From an uncultured Muribaculaceae bacterium (GTDB lineage Bacteria; Bacteroidota; Bacteroidia; Bacteroidales; Muribaculaceae), in NCBI GenBank assembly GCA_910578305.1, contig CAJTQH010000013.1, positions 1 to 26,158 of the forward strand: 26,158 bases of DNA, in the 5' to 3' direction. The notes under the pieces were generated by a model. The model saw only the letters and a list, made by a program, of their open reading frames with translations. It did not search any database and had not been told where the DNA came from. Both the position numbers and the translations under genes were made by a program. Shown piece after piece: positions 1 through 7,267 of the stretch. Positions within the stretch are counted from its first letter, which is position 1, and every line of letters begins with the position of its first letter.

Positions 1-167
1 GATGACACCATGTGGCACACTATATAAGGTCTGTTCATAGTTGTTGTTTTTTCACATCGCAAAATTATATTATCGATATTTTCATTTCATTACCACTTTT
101 TAGGTAATCACTACCATTTTTACTCTCGGAGACCTCTGTTATGGATTATATTTCATAACTTTGTGTC
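1..167. other. Upstream region of the AraC regulator
   Basis: No gene is visible here. The stretch is AT-rich and holds a small inverted repeat (ATTACC at 89-94 and GGTAAT at 103-108, 8-base loop). A TAACTTTG sequence at 156-163 matches the Bacteroidetes -7 box, but I see no convincing TTTG/TTG partner about 19-20 bases upstream. Confidence 0.5.
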
Positions 168-1067
168 ATGCAAAGTGATACATATATATTTGACGAAGTA
201 AAAGACTTCTGTAACTTTTTTGGTAAGCAGACGAATCATCCGCTCGTGTCGATTGTGCGATTCGACGGCGGCCATACTGTGCTCGAATACACAGCCCGAT
301 GGGGATTGTATGCCCTCTTTCTCAAGCAGACCAAAGGGTGTACTATTAATTATGGCAAAACACGCTATGACTACGATGATCAGTCGGTAGTGTGTTTAGC
401 CCCGGGGCAGAAGACTCACACGGTGATCGATCCGGAGTCCAAGGCTCCATGCGGCATCGGACTGGTGTTTCACCCCGATCTGTTGTTTCGCACATCACTG
501 GCACGGAAAATAGGACAATACTCGTTTTTCGGATACGAATCACATGAGGCTCTGCATTTGTCGGCGGAAGAACGCATAAATGTGGAGGATTGCATGCAAC
601 GAATTGCCAGAGAACTGGAGCATCCGGTCGACCGTTTTTCAAAAAATCTTATAGTGTCGAACATCGAACTTCTTCTGGATTACTGCCTGAGATATTATAG
701 CCGCCAGTTTACAGTGCGCGAAGTGATAAACGCCGGAGTCATGGCACGTTTTGACCGGCTACTTGAAGAATACGTCAACGATCCGAAATTGTGCGCCTCC
801 GCACTGCCTAACGTCAGATATTTTGCTGATAAAATGTCGCTGAGTCCAAACTACTTTGGCGATCTTGTTAAGCGGGAAGCCGGGCAGACGGCTCAAGACT
901 ATATACAGGAAAAACTTCTTGGACGCGCTAAGATGCTCCTGCTTGACGATGGAAGCAACGTCAGTCAGACGGCATACTCCTTGGGATTTCAATATCCACA
1001 GCATTTCATACGCTTTTTTAAGCGAAAAACAGGAATAACACCACGTGAATTTATTAATGCTAACTGA
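168..1067 (+). CDS. AraC family transcriptional regulator
   Basis: DNA-binding regulator of 299 residues. The N-terminal ~190 residues look like the cupin-type effector domain common in Bacteroidales AraC proteins; the early residues (FDEVKDF, then NHPLVSIV) resemble the usual 'F-x-x-V ... HPLVSV' opening, which supports the start at 168. Residues ~200-299 are the double helix-turn-helix, with FADKMSLSPNYFGDLVK as the first HTH and SQTAYSLGFQYPQHFIRFFKR then TGITPREF as the second. The effector and target genes are unknown; a tRNA, not a structural operon, lies downstream. A TAACTTTG box ends only 4 bases before the ATG, so if it is the real promoter the mRNA would be leaderless or nearly so. 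Confidence 0.93.
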   Translation: MQSDTYIFDEVKDFCNFFGKQTNHPLVSIVRFDGGHTVLEYTARWGLYALFLKQTKGCTINYGKTRYDYDDQSVVCLAPGQKTHTVIDPESKAPCGIGLVFHPDLLFRTSLARKIGQYSFFGYESHEALHLSAEERINVEDCMQRIARELEHPVDRFSKNLIVSNIELLLDYCLRYYSRQFTVREVINAGVMARFDRLLEEYVNDPKLCASALPNVRYFADKMSLSPNYFGDLVKREAGQTAQDYIQEKLLGRAKMLLLDDGSNVSQTAYSLGFQYPQHFIRFFKRKTGITPREFINAN

Positions 1068-1179
1068 TTCGAAAAAAAATAACTACCAATAACTGTTGGC
1101 AAACATGTGAGTACTATGTGTTTATCGATCTAAAGCTATCTATTGCGTGAAAACGTGCTCAAAAAAATATTGATCAAAA

Positions 1180-1211
1180 TTTGCAAGATTCACAAAAACT
1201 ATCTACCTTTG
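1180..1211 (+). promoter_or_regulatory. Bacteroidetes-type promoter of the tRNA gene
   Basis: TTTG at 1180-1183, a 20-base spacer, then TACCTTTG at 1204-1211 match the -33/-7 pattern of the Bacteroidetes primary sigma factor. The predicted start at about 1218 lies ~27 bases before the mature tRNA. Confidence 0.75.
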
Positions 1212-1244
1212 TCACCGCTTAAGACTCCATGAGGCATTAAAGCC

Positions 1245-1318
1245 GGTCCCATAGCTCAGTTGGTTAGAGCACCTGACTCATAATCAGGGAGTCCTAGGTT
1301 CAAGCCCTAGTGGGACCA
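1245..1318 (+). tRNA. tRNA with CAT anticodon (elongator Met or Ile2)
   Basis: A full 74-base cloverleaf. The acceptor arms are GGTCCCA and TGGGACC, the D arm contains GCTC/GAGC, the anticodon stem is CCTGA/TCAGG around loop CTCATAA, and the T arm has GGTTCAAGCC. The discriminator is A and CCA is not encoded. Anticodon CAT means methionine, or isoleucine if C34 is modified to lysidine by TilS. The C4-G69 and C5-G68 pairs resemble E. coli tRNA-Ile2 more than elongator tRNA-Met, so identity stays open. The initiator is unlikely because the GGG/CCC pairs of its anticodon stem are absent. Confidence 0.93.
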
Positions 1319-1327
1319 CAACAAGCG

Positions 1328-1365
1328 AAAGCACCTGCATTCATATGTAGGTGCTTTCTTTTTTT
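1328..1365 (+). terminator. Intrinsic terminator of the tRNA transcript
   Basis: Twelve-base arms (AAAGCACCTGCA and TGTAGGTGCTTT, one mismatch) around a 6-base loop, followed by a C and eight Ts. It lies 10 bases after the tRNA and also faces the 3' end of the minus-strand operon. Confidence 0.85.
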
Positions 1366-1415
1366 ACAATTAGTCCTGCGTTTTTGATAAATTTTTGGCA
1401 ACCACTTTTTCGAAA

Positions 1416-2237
1416 TTAATAGAGATCTATGAGGCGACGGATTTCCTGAAATCGTTCTATCGTCGTTTCTTCGGTTATTTTGTTTCTGGTTATAAACTTA
1501 GGGTGTTTAGCCAAGGCAAGTTGATGGCAAGTGTCAAAATATCGGATATGGCGATTTGAAATCGGATACATCGGGGTGAAAACATCAGTGCTGCGAGGGT
1601 ATGACAGCTCACTATCGGAACCAAACACCACACAATAGCAATCATCGGTTGCATAGAGCCAATAATTGTCATCAGTGTTTTCAACACCTACTCCTTCTGT
1701 AATGCAAGCTTTCTCTACTTCCTTGCGCATCTCCCAGCACTGTTCGATGGTGGGTGGCTGTTTAACTACAACGCCCATACGCACTTGTGCTTTCTCGCGG
1801 TCATAGACCTCTACAATATCTCCGGGCTTGAATTGGATAGCGGATGAATCATGTCCTCTGAATTTTGCCGACCGATGGTTGAGCTCTTCAATTAATGCCG
1901 AGCACATCGACTGAGAATTGAGATTGCCTTTTCGGTCATACACCCAAAGTCGTTGATGCTGGTCGCGCGACACATCGCAGTTTTCAGGTAATTGATAAAC
2001 GTACAGTGCATAGAGCTGTTCGTTATAACGCTCGTGGTGTATGAACTGAGAAATCATTTTCTGAACTCTCTGCCAGTCAGTATACATGAAACTTTGACAC
2101 AGCCTCACTTCAAACTCCCTCACGTCCTTTGCGTCCTTAAACCGCTTGACATATCGGTGCATATCCACGCGGTAAACGCAGGGGCTGTCAATGTATGGCG
2201 GATTGAGCGCCAACGCCTTGAATTCCTCAAATGTCAT
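1416..2237 (-). CDS. Uncharacterised protein, tandem paralog 3 (short form)
   Basis: 273 residues, no signal peptide or membrane segment, so probably cytoplasmic. Function unknown. It opens MTFEEFKALALNPP, nearly identical to the opening of its upstream neighbour at 2251-3369. The two share a core: a tyrosine/valine-rich beta region (VYRVDM), FRGHDS near residue 126, the motif PGDIVEV at ~138-144, then PPTIEQCWE. The core could be a small beta-barrel, which is inference. It is the last gene of a minus-strand operon and follows the preceding paralog by 13 bases. It lacks the C-terminal ~115-residue domain of the 372-residue copy. I have an impression of similar proteins in multi-copy arrays in other Bacteroidales but can name no characterised family. 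Confidence 0.8.
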   Translation of the reverse strand: MTFEEFKALALNPPYIDSPCVYRVDMHRYVKRFKDAKDVREFEVRLCQSFMYTDWQRVQKMISQFIHHERYNEQLYALYVYQLPENCDVSRDQHQRLWVYDRKGNLNSQSMCSALIEELNHRSAKFRGHDSSAIQFKPGDIVEVYDREKAQVRMGVVVKQPPTIEQCWEMRKEVEKACITEGVGVENTDDNYWLYATDDCYCVVFGSDSELSYPRSTDVFTPMYPISNRHIRYFDTCHQLALAKHPKFITRNKITEETTIERFQEIRRLIDLY

Positions 2238-2250
2238 ATCTCACCTCGCT

Positions 2251-3369
2251 CTATTTATATGCTACAATATCAATTCGGTAGTACATAGCTCCAGACCTAA
2301 TTCTCTCTCCCCATATTACGTTTCTTGGATAGGGCAGACTGTCTTCAATCTTTTTCTCCCATTCCGAAATACGTTTAGGGTTTAATTGCTTCCCATGCCA
2401 ATTCGTATTGGAGATACATATAATAAAGTTTGAGAAACCGGATAACGCCCCGTTTGTCCTTTCTTCTATGCGGTTAAGAATTGATTCCAAAGGATTATCG
2501 ACATCAAAACCTGCGTTCTCTGATATATGTATTACTTCTGATGCGTTATATATTGGATCAAAGTCAGATGGTGTAAGACTATTAAATCCTGGATATATAT
2601 TGGCTGATAACCCCGCTGTGCATTGGGCAATCTCGTCAAGTCGGCTTCCACCTTCACGATAAAAAGCGTGTCCGGTAAAATTGTCATAAAAAACCAATAA
2701 TTCTTTTTTGCGCTTCTCTGGAACAGGAGCGTGAGGTTTGAATACCAGATAAGGAGCGGTTGACGAGTTGTAGCCGGACAACCAATGATCACCTGTTAAA
2801 TAGCAATATATATCAGATTCAATATCATCTTCAAACAAATCTTCCAATTCTTCATATTTAGCCCAAGATTCTTCAATGGTTAAGGGAGACTTTGTTATTA
2901 TTGCAGTTTCAACAGACGGCTCTCCACTCCATAATGTCATTACCTCAACAATATCACCCGGCTGAAAACGAATCATATTTTGGCTACGACCTCGGAAGGT
3001 TTCTAAATTCTCGTCATTTACACAGCACGGATAGGCACATAATGTTTGGTCTATAAGGTTGCAGTCTGAATCATAAGAAAGCACACGTGTGTATTTCTCG
3101 AAACGCATATCTATGCCTGTTGGAATTTCAAAAATAAGTGTGCAATAAATCTTTAGGTCATCCTTACACACTGATCTATATATTTCAGACAATGCACTTT
3201 GAGCATCACCATCTGAAGTATAGTAGGATGTATTAGCCTTAACAAGACTGTAACAACCACAGTCGTCTATCCCTTCATCATAATAGGCATAGACTTCAAC
3301 ACGATATACCGCACCACCGGTATATCGCGGTGGATTTAACGCCAATTTCTTAAATTCTTCAAATGTCAT
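2251..3369 (-). CDS. Uncharacterised protein, tandem paralog 2, with FtsZ-C-like C-terminal domain
   Basis: 372 residues, probably cytoplasmic. Residues 1-~235 are the paralog core shared with 1416-2237: MTFEEFKKLALNPPR opening, FRGRSQ at ~125, PGDIVEV at 137-143 and SPLTIEESW at ~161-169. Residues ~256-372 form an extra domain absent from the other two paralogs. Its pattern (TPSDFDPIYN, then helix ESILNRIEE, then strand FIICIS, then helix, then VIWGERI, then RIDIVAYK) resembles the C-terminal domain of FtsZ by eye. It also resembles the end of the FtsK fusion encoded upstream in the same operon. The start codon overlaps the stop of the preceding gene (ATGA at 3366-3369), indicating translational coupling. 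The core function is unknown and the FtsZ-C assignment needs profile confirmation. Confidence 0.8.
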   Translation of the reverse strand: MTFEEFKKLALNPPRYTGGAVYRVEVYAYYDEGIDDCGCYSLVKANTSYYTSDGDAQSALSEIYRSVCKDDLKIYCTLIFEIPTGIDMRFEKYTRVLSYDSDCNLIDQTLCAYPCCVNDENLETFRGRSQNMIRFQPGDIVEVMTLWSGEPSVETAIITKSPLTIEESWAKYEELEDLFEDDIESDIYCYLTGDHWLSGYNSSTAPYLVFKPHAPVPEKRKKELLVFYDNFTGHAFYREGGSRLDEIAQCTAGLSANIYPGFNSLTPSDFDPIYNASEVIHISENAGFDVDNPLESILNRIEERTNGALSGFSNFIICISNTNWHGKQLNPKRISEWEKKIEDSLPYPRNVIWGERIRSGAMYYRIDIVAYK

Positions 3370-4058
3370 GATTGATTTGCCATATACATATTATAGTATC
3401 TTATAAAACTATCCCTCATTTCCTTCGGAACTTCAACTTGTGGGGGAATTGCTACCGTAACCATCTTTAATTTACGATAACCCTGTTCCGAACGATTCAC
3501 AAGAAGATCATAAAAACAATCCGAAGATTGGATGGTATTATCCACAGGTTCATAATAGCTTATATTACAAACAATACCTAATCGAATTTTTCGGTCTTCC
3601 AAAAATTCGACTATATCACCAACTTTAATAATCGTTTTTATCCCTTGGTTGGAAAAATCTGGATTGTTTTTATCTCGTATATCGTTATATATAACCTCAC
3701 CTTCGTTACTAACAAGCCAAAGCCCAGTGAAAGAGGAATCTTCGATTATAGCTTTAACAGGATATTCCAAAATCACGGCCATGTATAGTTTTTGATAATA
3801 CCTTTCACCATAAAGATTTCCCGTTTTTCTTAATTTTATTATTTCTTTCTGTATAGATTGAAGGCTATTGTCAATAAAATACTTGGTGTCAAAAGTTTGA
3901 AAATTTGAAGAATCAAAATTATAATCCCCCAATCCCAATACACAATCAGCGAGATTCCACCAGTTAGAGCACTCGATTTGAGCTCTCTTAATATATTCAA
4001 GGTGATAAGCACTAATTGGATACATTACATAAATATGTTTTTTCGTTTTAGTTCTCAT
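3366..4058 (-). CDS. Uncharacterised protein, tandem paralog 1 (divergent)
   Basis: 230 residues, probably cytoplasmic, function unknown. It lacks the MTFEEFK opening but keeps the family core: LEYP at ~97-100, LWLVSNEGEV, VGDIVEF near 146-152, then an RLGIV strand and a C-terminal IRYYNMY helix that matches the YDTCH/FYDN region of the paralogs. The gene is conspicuously AT-rich (runs such as attttattatttcttt in the coding region) compared with the flanking paralogs, suggesting separate acquisition or faster drift. It lies 42 bases after the ADP-ribosylglycohydrolase gene and overlaps the next paralog by 4 bases, so it sits in the same operon. Confidence 0.75.
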   Translation of the reverse strand: MRTKTKKHIYVMYPISAYHLEYIKRAQIECSNWWNLADCVLGLGDYNFDSSNFQTFDTKYFIDNSLQSIQKEIIKLRKTGNLYGERYYQKLYMAVILEYPVKAIIEDSSFTGLWLVSNEGEVIYNDIRDKNNPDFSNQGIKTIIKVGDIVEFLEDRKIRLGIVCNISYYEPVDNTIQSSDCFYDLLVNRSEQGYRKLKMVTVAIPPQVEVPKEMRDSFIRYYNMYMANQS

Positions 4059-4100
4059 AAATTTATAGTTAAAGAGTTAACAATAAATAATCATAACACT

Positions 4101-4916
4101 TTAATCGGGAAACATCCTGAATAATGGTAGAATATTTAGATAGCCCTCGAAACCGCACATTTTTCTATAGAGCAGATCCGGCAGTAGCTTCTCACACTCT
4201 TTTTCTATCCATTCAGGTATCGGATAGACACAAGCTGCAATCGAGCCGGCTATGCAGGCTATTGTGTCGGCATCGCCTCCGAGTGACACAGCAAGACGAA
4301 CCACATCAAGGAAGTCTTTACCTTCAAGGAAGCAGATTATAGACTCCGGCACCGAGCCTTGACACGACACATCCCATTGATACCCGGGGCGTATCTCGTC
4401 AACGGTTCGCGTAAGGTCATGGTGAAATGTCTCGGTAATGTAGTCGCGAATCTCATCTTTCGTGTGTCCGTGCTTCGCCATCCACACTGCTGCCGCTACG
4501 GCTTGTGCACCCTTGATGCCTTCCGGATGATTGTGGGAAACCTCGGCTGTCCGTTTTGCTAAATTCAACGCTTCTTCAAGCGTTTCGGCGTAGAGACCAA
4601 CCGGACTTACGCGCATTGCAGCCCCGTTGCCCCAGCTGTTGTAAGGTTGTGGATTGTCACTCCATAGCCACGAATTGAACGAACTTCCATATCCGGCAAA
4701 CGGATATTTACGACCAAGCTCCTGCATGGTCGCAATCAGTTGCTCATCAGTGAGTCCTTCTTCATCGTAATGGGCCAGCCAATACGCCACGGCAATAGTC
4801 ATCACCGAGTCGTCGGTGAAACGACTACCCTCCGGCAGCAACTCAAAGTCATACCGCTTTTGCTTGGTAAACTCATACGCCGAACCTATTATATCTCCTG
4901 CGATTGCTCCTAACAT
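4101..4916 (-). CDS. ADP-ribosylglycohydrolase family protein (DraG-like)
   Basis: 271 residues, a usual length for single-domain members (family PF03747, by recognition). The family removes ADP-ribose from proteins or nucleic acids using two metal ions. Visible signatures are the N-terminal AIAGDIIGSAYEF, the metal ligands in FTDDSVMT near residue 34, SHNHPEGIKGA in the middle, and SLGGDADTIACIAGSIA near 213 with the second metal-binding Asp pair. All expected catalytic positions look intact. It starts 3 bases after the stop of the FtsK fusion, which implies co-transcription and probably coupled translation. In this context it may reverse an ADP-ribosyl mark on a partner of the fusion, or protect against an ADP-ribosylating toxin; both are inference. 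No ADP-ribosyltransferase is recognisable in the window. Confidence 0.93.
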   Translation of the reverse strand: MLGAIAGDIIGSAYEFTKQKRYDFELLPEGSRFTDDSVMTIAVAYWLAHYDEEGLTDEQLIATMQELGRKYPFAGYGSSFNSWLWSDNPQPYNSWGNGAAMRVSPVGLYAETLEEALNLAKRTAEVSHNHPEGIKGAQAVAAAVWMAKHGHTKDEIRDYITETFHHDLTRTVDEIRPGYQWDVSCQGSVPESIICFLEGKDFLDVVRLAVSLGGDADTIACIAGSIAACVYPIPEWIEKECEKLLPDLLYRKMCGFEGYLNILPLFRMFPD

Positions 4917-4919
4917 AAC

Positions 4920-7235
4920 TTATTTACTTGCTGCGATTAATGATACTTTTGCCTGTTGTACCTCCAATGATTTATCGTAAGCACAGCCCCAACATATATT
5001 TATGTCGGAGGGCATATTTTTGATGAAATCAGTCATTGACTTCATCTCTGTCATTGGCGATTGCATATTCTTCGGCATCCATATATTGAACAAGATCTGA
5101 GATGTGTTTCCAATCTCAATCGGTAATTTACCAATAGCACTTTTTAGCGCATTGGCAATGCAACCCTCGCCATCAGCCGAGCCGATTGTCACATAATTGA
5201 CCGCATCCTTAGAAAGTGTACTCTCAATATCGGCAACATCAATATTGATAAAATCGCAGGTGTTGATAATCCGGTCAATCTCTAATGTAGCAAATTCAGT
5301 TGAAAACAATTCGTTATTCTCATGGATACCAACTTCATAATACAACGTGGCATTTTTACCAAATGTACATTTTATTGCTGATGATACTGCATTAAGAAAA
5401 TTTTTCTCAATTTCATTTGCATACCACATTGATGGTACGCCAACAGTGACGGCGTTATCGTTGAAATCCAGAAATTGGCAGGCGTTAATAAAATAATTGT
5501 ACAAATTATCACAACCAATCTCTTTGCCGATTAACCGCACACACTCAATCCAAAGCCTTTCCTTTTTAGAAAAAGGATTACATCCAACTATTTGATAATT
5601 ATCATATGGGAATTTATATGGTGTGTCAGGAACTTCAAGGGTATCAAGTAGCTCTGCAAAGTCCATTTTGCCTTTATTACTATCCTTTTCCATAACTGTA
5701 TCTTTTGTGAAATTAGAACCATCCTCGTCTTTATCATCATTGTCTGATTTCAGAAGATCGAGAAGACGGCTGAAGCTAAAGAATGATCTTTTCTTTTTAA
5801 TATTTTGCGGTAATACCTCGCGAGGTTTTCCTCCATTTGACGGTCCAACCAAATTTGCCTTTTCAAGCTGATCCATCAATATGCACGCTCGATTATATCC
5901 TATACTGAACCTACGTTGCATCATAGAAGTGGATGCGATACCAGACTCAATTATATATCTGGCAACATCACAAAACAGTGGATCCCTCTCATTGTCCATA
6001 TCCTCCTTCGCTAATGGGGAATGTGTGACGGGTAATATGTAAGAATCGTCATCAGGGACGTTTTCTTGAATCCATTCACAAATGGATTCAATCTCTGGAG
6101 TATCTATAAAACAGCTCTGTATTCGCTTAAAATCACCACTATTGTTGAAAAGCATATCACCCATACCAAGAAGCTGCTGTGCCCCTGACTTATCAAGTAT
6201 AGTTTTAGAGTCAGCGTCAGACTCAACCCTAAACCCAATTCGAGATGGGAAATAGGCTTTGATTATACCTGTGATAATATCAGTTGAGGTCTGATGTGTA
6301 GCAATGACTACATGGATTCCTACTGCTCGGGATTTAACAGCAATAAGAGCTAATGGCATCTTAAAATTTTCCCCACACTCATTCATCAAGTTGGCAAACT
6401 CATCAATGACGACGACGATATTGGGCTGATGATGGTGCTTATCCATGGAAAGCTTACCGTCTGCAATCTTGTGATTATATTCTCTTATTGTTCTACATTG
6501 AGTCTGTATTAAAAGATCATATCGATTTTCAACCTCATAATAAATGGCAAAAAGAATATCCGGAACTTTTTCAACTGCCGTAATAACCTCCAGAGTATCT
6601 TCAGAAGTTCTTAACAAATATTGCTTATTGATTCGGTTGTAGTGACCAAATTCTACTTGCTTCGGATCAATCAAAACCAATTTCAAGTCGGCAGGGCTTA
6701 ATCTATAAAGCAATGAAAGGATAATATTATTGAGCAGTACCGACTTGCCCTGTCCGGTTGCGCCAGCTATGAGCAAATGTGGCATTTTTGCCAAGTCTGC
6801 AACAATAGTATTATTCTCTGAGTCGATTCCAAACGCAACGGGCAGATGTGCTCCGGATTCCTGAAACTCTTTGGTTTCAAGAACTTCACGAAGCTGAACA
6901 ATCTGACGGTCAGCACGGGGAACTTCCACAGCGATTGTTCCTTTCCCGGGAACCGGCGCAATTAATCTAATTGGGCCGCACTCAGATAAAGCCTCATTCA
7001 ACTTATCTTCACATGAGCGAATTTGCTTCAATTTACAAGCTCTCTCAGGCATCAGCTCAAACCTGACAACCGTAGGGCCTACGATATATGAGACATTGCT
7101 AAAAGCAATGCTTTTTTTGCAGAAGGCATCGACAATCAGCTGTTTCGTTCTATCTATGTACGCAGGGGGAATGTGTGTTTTCTGTCTCTTTTCAGACAAT
7201 AAGTTTAAAGGGAAAGAGTGATTGGTGAGCATCAT
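4920..7235 (-). CDS. Soluble FtsK/SpoIIIE-type DNA translocase with DnaA domain-I-like and FtsZ C-terminal-like extension
   Basis: 771 residues with no N-terminal membrane segments, unlike cell-division FtsK. Residues ~20-130 match the FtsK alpha domain (VGPTVVRFEL, APVPGKGTIAVEVP). The motor follows, with Walker A GATGQGKS at 158-165, LVLIDPKQVEF at ~187-197, Walker B IVVVIDEFANLM at ~273-284 and ATHQTSTDIITG at ~312-323. A gamma DNA-reading domain lies at ~418-478 (DVARYIIESGIASTSMMQRR). A charged linker (~480-535) leads to two extra segments. Residues ~545-636 read like DnaA domain I (LWIECVRLIG, QFLDF, VTVGVPSMW, then IEKNFLNAVSSAI). Residues ~650-771 read like the FtsZ C-terminal domain, with NIDVAD at 664-669 matching the NxDxxD T7 loop and ILFNIW, INICWG and VSLIAAS strands following. 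The FtsZ GTPase domain is absent. FtsK identity is secure; the extension rests on visual alignment. Confidence 0.95.
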   Translation of the reverse strand: MMLTNHSFPLNLLSEKRQKTHIPPAYIDRTKQLIVDAFCKKSIAFSNVSYIVGPTVVRFELMPERACKLKQIRSCEDKLNEALSECGPIRLIAPVPGKGTIAVEVPRADRQIVQLREVLETKEFQESGAHLPVAFGIDSENNTIVADLAKMPHLLIAGATGQGKSVLLNNIILSLLYRLSPADLKLVLIDPKQVEFGHYNRINKQYLLRTSEDTLEVITAVEKVPDILFAIYYEVENRYDLLIQTQCRTIREYNHKIADGKLSMDKHHHQPNIVVVIDEFANLMNECGENFKMPLALIAVKSRAVGIHVVIATHQTSTDIITGIIKAYFPSRIGFRVESDADSKTILDKSGAQQLLGMGDMLFNNSGDFKRIQSCFIDTPEIESICEWIQENVPDDDSYILPVTHSPLAKEDMDNERDPLFCDVARYIIESGIASTSMMQRRFSIGYNRACILMDQLEKANLVGPSNGGKPREVLPQNIKKKRSFFSFSRLLDLLKSDNDDKDEDGSNFTKDTVMEKDSNKGKMDFAELLDTLEVPDTPYKFPYDNYQIVGCNPFSKKERLWIECVRLIGKEIGCDNLYNYFINACQFLDFNDNAVTVGVPSMWYANEIEKNFLNAVSSAIKCTFGKNATLYYEVGIHENNELFSTEFATLEIDRIINTCDFINIDVADIESTLSKDAVNYVTIGSADGEGCIANALKSAIGKLPIEIGNTSQILFNIWMPKNMQSPMTEMKSMTDFIKNMPSDINICWGCAYDKSLEVQQAKVSLIAASK

Positions 7236-7267
7236 AACTACATGGATTGCTATAAAATATTATGCGA

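Noticed and set aside
1416..4058. Paralogs as ADP-ribosyltransferases partnered with the glycohydrolase
   Set aside because: I see no R-S-E or H-Y-E type active-site pattern in any of the three proteins.
4920..7235. Conjugative coupling protein or ordinary cell-division FtsK
   Set aside because: The alpha, motor and gamma layout is FtsK, not VirD4/TraG, but the membrane domain is missing and the long C-terminal extension does not fit division FtsK.
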